Shown: piece by piece, positions 5,036 to 8,460 of the stretch
Layout: each line of letters opens with the position of its first letter
How positions within the stretch are numbered: the stretch's first letter is position 1
Assembly (NCBI GenBank): GCA_910586585.1
Contig: CAJUKA010000150.1
Span: forward strand, 1 to 8,460
Length of the DNA stretch: 8,460 nt
Direction of reading: 5' to 3'
Origin: an uncultured Lachnospiraceae bacterium
GTDB lineage: Bacteria > Bacillota > Clostridia > Lachnospirales > Lachnospiraceae
Translations under genes and position numbers: made by a program
Notes under the pieces: generated by a model
Seen by the model: only the letters and a program-made list of their open reading frames with translations
The model's database searches: none
What the model was told of the DNA's origin: nothing

Positions 5036-6941
5036 TATCGGCATTCTTGCGCATGTTGATGCAGGAAAAACAACACTGACAGAAAGCCTGCTGTATACAA
5101 GCGGGGCAATCATGGAACCAGGTAGTGTAGATAAAGGTACAACAAGAACGGACTCTATGGCTTTGGAACGTCAAAGGAAAATTACAATTCAGGCTGCCGT
5201 TACATCTTTTCGCTGGAAAGGGTACAAAGTTAATCTTGTGGACACCCCCGGACACATGGACTTTTTAACAGAAGTGCATCGCTCCTTATCGGTTCTGGAT
5301 GGAGCAATTTTAGTAGTGTCCGCAAAAGATGGTGTACAAGCCCAGACCAGAGTGCTGTTTCATGCGCTAAGGAAAATGAAGATACCAACAATCATTTTTA
5401 TCAATAAAATAGATCAAAGTGGTGTTGTTCTTGAGCAAACTTATCAAAATATCAGAGAAAAATTGACAGAAGATATGATTGTTATGCAGGAAGTTCATTT
5501 CTGTTCAGAAATAATACTTTCTGATGTTGCAGATTTTGAAAAGTGGGATGCTGTAATTGCTGGGAATGATGATATTTTAGAAAAATATCTTTCAGGAGTC
5601 CCTTTGACACTGTGGGAACTGCAAAAAGAAATAAAACGAAGGGTACAAAGGGGAACGCTTTTTCCGGTATATCATGGAAGCGCAAAAGACAATATCGGGG
5701 TAAAAGAATTGCTTGAAGTGATTACAGAAGTTTTTTCATTGGAAACAGACGACAGTCAATCGGAATTGTGTGGGTATGTATTTAAAATTGAATATACCGA
5801 GCAGAAAAAACGACGTTGCTATTTAAGGCTCTATAGCGGTACGCTTTGTTTACGGGAAACGATTCTTTTGTCAAAAAAGGAAAAAATTAAAATTACAGAG
5901 ATGTCAATTCCATTTGATGGAGAAATCGTCCCAACAGACACCGCTGATTCCGGGGAGATTGTTATTTTATCTGACAATACATTAAAACTAAATGATGTTC
6001 TGGGAGATGAAAAACTATTGCCACGCAAGGCGTGGACGGATAATCCCCTGCCGTTTTTTCGGACAACGATAGAGCCAATCAAAGCAGAGCAAAGGGGAGT
6101 ATTACTGGATGCCCTTACAGAGATTGCGGATACTGATCCGCTTCTGCATTTTATGATTGATTCTATCACTCATGAAATTATTCTTTCCTTTTTGGGAAAA
6201 GTACAATTGGAAGTTGTTTGTTCTTTATTAAATGAAAAATATAGTGTCGAGGTAGCAATAAAAGAGCCTACCGTTATTTATCTGGAAAGACCACGAAAAG
6301 AGGCTCATTATACAATTCATATTGAAGTACCGCCAAATCCCTTTTGGGCGTCGATTGGTTTGGCTGTCACTCCTCTTCCTGTTGGAAGCGGAACAGAATA
6401 TGAAAGTAAAGTGTCTCTCGGTTATTTAAACCAAAGCTTTCAAAACGCAGTTATGGAAGGGATTCGGTATGGATTAGAGCAGGGAGTGTATGGATGGGAG
6501 GTAACAGATTGCAGAATTTGCTTTGAATATGGTGTTTATTACAGCCCGGTCAGTACTCCGGCAGATTTCCGCTTTCTTGCGCCTGTTGTGTTGGAACAGG
6601 TATTAAAAAAAGCGGGAACGCAAGTTTTAGAACCCTATCTTTCTTTTACCCTATTTGCGCCGCAGGAATATCTTTCACGAGCTTATCATGATGCTGTGAA
6701 ATATGATGCGGTAATTGAAACAACTTCGTTAAAAAATAATGAGGCAATTTTAACTGGAGAAATACCGGCTCGGCGGATCGGGGAATACAAAAGTGATTTG
6801 AATTTCTATACAAATGGAAGAAGCGTTTGCTTGACAGAATTGAAAGGGTATCAGGAAACTTCAGGGGAACCTGTAGTACAACCTCGCCGCCCAAATAGTC
6901 GGTTAGATAAGGTTCGCCATATGTTTCAGAAGATAATGTAA
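5022..6941 (+). CDS. tet: tetracycline resistance ribosomal protection protein (Tet(M/O/W) group)
   Basis: This 639-residue EF-G-like GTPase releases tetracycline from the 30S A site. Length equals Tet(M), Tet(O) and Tet(W). G motifs: AHVDAGKT (10-17), DTPGH (74-78), NKID (128-131), GSA (219-221). The domain IV loop YYSPVST (506-512) has the family position of the residues that probe the tetracycline site, and the C-terminus ends RRPNSRLDKVRHMF. Start at ATG 5022 is set by GGAGG (5010-5014); an in-frame TTG at 4881 is only leader read-through. Odd features: Lys53 replaces the Gly of the switch I RGITI motif, and EVHRSL replaces the usual EVYRSL. From memory the termini look Tet(W)-like, while residues 132-260 match no named class closely, so the class is left open. 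Confidence 0.96.
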   Translation: MKIINIGILAHVDAGKTTLTESLLYTSGAIMEPGSVDKGTTRTDSMALERQRKITIQAAVTSFRWKGYKVNLVDTPGHMDFLTEVHRSLSVLDGAILVVSAKDGVQAQTRVLFHALRKMKIPTIIFINKIDQSGVVLEQTYQNIREKLTEDMIVMQEVHFCSEIILSDVADFEKWDAVIAGNDDILEKYLSGVPLTLWELQKEIKRRVQRGTLFPVYHGSAKDNIGVKELLEVITEVFSLETDDSQSELCGYVFKIEYTEQKKRRCYLRLYSGTLCLRETILLSKKEKIKITEMSIPFDGEIVPTDTADSGEIVILSDNTLKLNDVLGDEKLLPRKAWTDNPLPFFRTTIEPIKAEQRGVLLDALTEIADTDPLLHFMIDSITHEIILSFLGKVQLEVVCSLLNEKYSVEVAIKEPTVIYLERPRKEAHYTIHIEVPPNPFWASIGLAVTPLPVGSGTEYESKVSLGYLNQSFQNAVMEGIRYGLEQGVYGWEVTDCRICFEYGVYYSPVSTPADFRFLAPVVLEQVLKKAGTQVLEPYLSFTLFAPQEYLSRAYHDAVKYDAVIETTSLKNNEAILTGEIPARRIGEYKSDLNFYTNGRSVCLTELKGYQETSGEPVVQPRRPNSRLDKVRHMFQKIM

Positions 6942-7022
6942 CGTCTTGCGCAATGCAAGTGTTCATTGCTGGCTATTGCGAAATATCATTGATAAAATCA
7001 GTATCAGAGAGGAGGAACTATT
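6942..7022 (+). other. tet to regulator spacer
   Basis: This 81-base gap has small overlapping stems (CTTGC/GCAAG at 6945-6959; CGCAAT 6949-6954 with ATTGCG 6975-6980) but no T-run. Tet and the following gene may therefore share a transcript. GGAGG (7011-7015) is the ribosome binding site of the next gene. Confidence 0.4.
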
Positions 7023-7478
7023 TTGAACCAGGAACAGACGGATATTACAACAGGAAAGCAAATACGTCATCTGCGAACACAATCGGGAATGACACAGGAA
7101 GAACTAGCCGGGGAATTGAATGTTACCCGGCAGGCACTATCGAATTGGGAGAGAGATGTTAATGAACCCGATTTAAATATGTTGAAAAAAATTTGCTTTC
7201 TTTTTGGAGTCAACATGGACGATTTTGCGAAGGAGGTAATAACAAAGATGGAAACATATGAAAAAAAGGAGAAACGACAATTTAATAAGTACGATATGGC
7301 AATTGGACTTTTTTATGGTGTTGGTATATTTCTTGGCATTGGTATTTTCTTTGTTGGCGGTTTTATGACAATGTCGGGTGCAGGGTGGGGAGCATCACTA
7401 TTTGGCGGTGGCTGTTTTTCTCTTGTATTTGGCTTGATATGCCATGCAGTTATTACATTGAGAAGAAATGACAAATGA
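7023..7478 (+). CDS. XRE-family regulator with two C-terminal membrane helices
   Basis: This 151-residue protein starts at TTG, supported by GGAGG 7 bases upstream and by the HTH beginning soon after. The HTH_3 domain is at about 11-68 (RHLRTQSGMTQEELAGELNV, then TRQALSNWERD). A charged linker (about 70-90, EKKEKRQ) leads to two hydrophobic, glycine-rich segments (about 92-113 and 121-145), ending in a basic tail. It looks like a membrane-anchored DNA-binding protein, a layout common in Firmicutes. It lies 81 bases after tet with no clear terminator between, so it may be co-expressed. Whether it senses membrane state, drug or something else is unknown. Confidence 0.88.
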   Translation: MNQEQTDITTGKQIRHLRTQSGMTQEELAGELNVTRQALSNWERDVNEPDLNMLKKICFLFGVNMDDFAKEVITKMETYEKKEKRQFNKYDMAIGLFYGVGIFLGIGIFFVGGFMTMSGAGWGASLFGGGCFSLVFGLICHAVITLRRNDK

Positions 7479-7557
7479 TGACATATTCTGCTTCCTTAAA
7501 AAGAAGCGTTCTGTACAGCAAAACAAGCCACAGTTTTGCAGAGGAAGGAGGTAATTA
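7479..7557 (+). other. spacer with small stems and an orphan ribosome binding motif
   Basis: GCTTC/GAAGC (7490-7494 with 7503-7507) and a perfect 7-bp stem GCAAAAC/GTTTTGC (7518-7524 with 7533-7539) lie between the regulator and the terminator. AAGGAGGT (7545-7552) looks like a strong Shine-Dalgarno but has no start codon at useful distance. It may be the remains of a lost gene, or part of the backbone before cargo insertion. Confidence 0.35.
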
Positions 7558-7585
7558 GGCGGCTAAGGGTGGCCGCCTTTGTTTT
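7558..7585 (+). terminator. intrinsic terminator of the tet/regulator unit
   Basis: GGCGGC (7558-7563), an 8-base loop and GCCGCC (7572-7577) form a strong stem followed by TTTGTTTT (7578-7585). Orientation fits termination of + strand transcripts from tet and the membrane regulator. On the minus strand there is no T-run, so it would not serve the converging XRE gene well. Confidence 0.8.
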
Positions 7586-7612
7586 AGAAAAGAGATAGGA
7601 GAGGGAGTGGAT

Positions 7613-7960
7613 TTACTTTGAAAAATTTTTATATGTCCGAAGATAGGCTTCCACAATAGCGAGAATTGTTGTAATCTGTTCTTCTGTACATTGTGACAGG
7701 TAAACCAACAGCCGCTGGTAGTCGAGGTTGTCTGCCGGGACAGTTGGATAAAAAAACGGATCGGCGGAAATATGTAAGGCTCGTATGAGCTGCCCCAGCT
7801 TTTCAATGCTTGGCACGTTTCCATGATTTTCGATTTCCTTGATATAGCGGGAGGAAACGCCGGATTTTTCAGCCAGTTCTTCATAGGTCAGTTTCTGGTC
7901 GGTTCTAGCCTTCTTCAGACGGAATCCCATTTCCTTGTCAATTTTCTTTTTTCTTGCCAT
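7613..7960 (-). CDS. XRE-family transcriptional regulator
   Basis: This 115-residue soluble protein has a basic start (MARKKKIDKEMG) and one HTH_3 domain at about 13-66 (LTYEELAEKSGVSSRYIKEIE). A C-terminal helical part (about 78-112, QRLLVYLSQ, ITTILAIVEAY) probably mediates dimer formation. GGAGGT (7972-7967) lies 6 bases before the ATG. Small XRE regulators of this kind are usual between the cargo and the excision/integration genes of Tn1549-like elements, as I recall, so control of transfer or excision is a reasonable guess. Several TGCAC boxes upstream could be its operators. It converges on the tet unit. Confidence 0.9.
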   Translation of the reverse strand: MARKKKIDKEMGFRLKKARTDQKLTYEELAEKSGVSSRYIKEIENHGNVPSIEKLGQLIRALHISADPFFYPTVPADNLDYQRLLVYLSQCTEEQITTILAIVEAYLRTYKNFSK

Positions 7961-8049
7961 ATATGCACCTCCATGTATAGTGTATATTGCACATTTCGCT
8001 TTGAAAATGCACTAATAAATCACTTTATCAGAGGGGCATAATGCACACA
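7961..8049 (-). promoter_or_regulatory. XRE upstream region with repeated TGCAC boxes
   Basis: TGCAC occurs at 7964, 7988, 8008 and 8042, and TGCA again at 8074, with spacings of 24, 20, 34 and 32 bases. A weak minus-strand promoter (TTTTCA 8007-8002, 17-bp spacer, TACACT 7984-7979) overlaps two boxes, but it would leave almost no 5' leader. Repeated boxes before an XRE gene suggest autoregulation. Confidence 0.35.
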
Positions 8050-8063
8050 TAAGAATAAAAAGA

Positions 8064-8108
8064 CTTTGGATATTGCATATAAAAAAACGCAGTATCCAGA
8101 GGTTTTTT
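8064..8108. terminator. strong 13-bp terminator hairpin, probably bidirectional
   Basis: CTTTGGATATTGC (8064-8076) pairs with GCAGTATCCAGAG (8089-8101), 13 bp with two wobbles, around an A-rich loop. TTTTTT (8103-8108) follows on the + strand. On the minus strand the stem is followed by TCTTTTTATTC, so it can also stop leftward transcription toward the XRE gene. Confidence 0.7.
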
Positions 8109-8146
8109 GCGTGGCTTTTATCCTTTGGGTACGTTTAGGGGAATTT

Positions 8147-8227
8147 ATGTGTTCTGAACGGTCTGAGGGATATTTTTTTGACTTCGGGAACCTGTCCGTC
8201 TATTGGCGTGGGAAGGTTCTTTTATAA
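8147..8227 (+). CDS. possible 26-codon ORF, unknown
   Basis: An ATG at 8147 follows AGGGGA (about 8137-8142) at short spacing. The frame ends with TAA at 8225-8227. The peptide is aromatic-rich (YFFDFGNLSVYW) and matches no family I recognise. It is the only small frame in the right-hand region with a fair ribosome binding site, but it could be chance. Confidence 0.25.
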   Translation: MCSERSEGYFFDFGNLSVYWRGKVLL

Positions 8228-8460
8228 GGTGTTTTACTGGAAGTGAAGCAGAATATACCTTAAAGAGTGAACTATACACGCTCGCAGTTTGTGGAGAAAA
8301 CAGAATAACAGATATGAATAACGTCCAATGGGCATTGAGCCTGTTCGGGCGTTTTTTATATAAATTTTTCAAAAATTTTTACTCCCACCCGAACATCAGC
8401 CTATTGCTATTTGGCAGATACAACGGAAAGGGAAAAGGCGTATGCCTTTGTCACGTCACA
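8228..8460. other. right-hand region without a convincing gene
   Basis: I see no supported full gene. A minus-strand frame from the right edge stops at TAG (8409-8407) after 17 codons, ending in LSVVSAK, and may be a gene end. A + strand frame with ATG at 8441 (MPLSRH) runs off the edge without a good ribosome binding site. A small stem AAAGGC-GTAT-GCCTTT lies at 8434-8449. None of these is strong enough to call. Confidence 0.3.
8320..8357 (+). terminator. terminator candidate with internal hairpin
   Basis: AACGTCC (8320-8326) pairs with GGGCGTT (8347-8353) with one wobble, enclosing a smaller GGGC/GCCT pairing, and TTTTTT runs 8352-8357. It would end a + strand transcript from the preceding 200 bases. 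GTTCGGG (8343-8349) can alternatively pair with CCCGAAC (8388-8394). Confidence 0.5.

Noticed and set aside
8145..8372. Minus-strand 75-codon frame in the right region
   Set aside because: It begins at TTG in an AT-rich palindrome, crosses a terminator hairpin and has no recognisable domain.
7617..8373. Inverted similarity of ATATAAA(AA)TTTTTCAAA at 7617-7634 and 8358-8373
   Set aside because: It is low-complexity A/T sequence with different A-tract lengths, and one copy is the coding end of the XRE gene; chance is sufficient.
1..8460. CRISPR arrays, tRNA or rRNA genes, intact insertion sequences
   Set aside because: No regularly spaced repeats, tRNA-like cloverleaf, rRNA signature or transposase frame was seen on either strand.

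Overview
The window reads as part of an integrative conjugative or mobilizable element from a gut-type Firmicute, most likely class Clostridia. The evidence is the Tn1549/Tn916-like relaxase and MobC pair, a tet(M/O/W)-type ribosomal protection gene with its classical attenuated leader, strong AGGAGG ribosome binding sites, sigma-A promoters, and an AT-rich cargo block between more GC-balanced backbone blocks. This host assignment is inference from family resemblance; no search was run.

Layout, left to right. (1) 1-370: the end of a possible upstream + strand gene and its terminator, then a + strand promoter, a strong ribosome binding site, a 10-codon ORF and a very long near-perfect hairpin (180-332), ending at the 3' end of the relaxase gene. 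(2) 368-2174, minus strand: the mobilization operon, with promoter, a leader containing an intrinsic terminator, mobC, and a MOBP-type relaxase. (3) 2220-2340: a GC-rich set of inverted repeats behind the mob promoter, the best oriT candidate. (4) 2372-4279, plus strand: a cargo operon of one NTF2/SnoaL-like protein and two GNAT acetyltransferases, one of them a double-domain protein. (5) 4280-4700: a mostly gene-free AT-rich scar holding the 5' end of a broken minus-strand carbon-nitrogen hydrolase gene. (6) 4696-6941: promoter, attenuator leader and a 639-residue tetracycline ribosomal protection protein. (7) 7023-7478: an XRE-type regulator with a two-helix membrane tail, followed by a terminator. 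(8) 7613-7960, minus strand: a soluble XRE regulator with repeated TGCAC boxes upstream. (9) 8045-8460: about 400 bases with terminator-like structures but no convincing gene.

How the parts fit: relaxase and MobC would nick oriT and lead one strand into a recipient. The cargo (tetracycline protection plus acetyltransferases of unknown substrate) sits between the mob/oriT module and the regulatory module, the same general arrangement I recall for the vanB cargo of Tn1549. The XRE genes probably control element or cargo expression.

The most striking unexplained item is the hairpin at 180-332. Its core has 56 consecutive pairs interrupted only by one 5-nt bulge, and all 14 non-Watson-Crick core pairs are G·T on the plus strand with none A·C. 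That bias points to selection for a folded plus-strand RNA, or for a folded single DNA strand such as a single-strand origin next to the relaxase gene.
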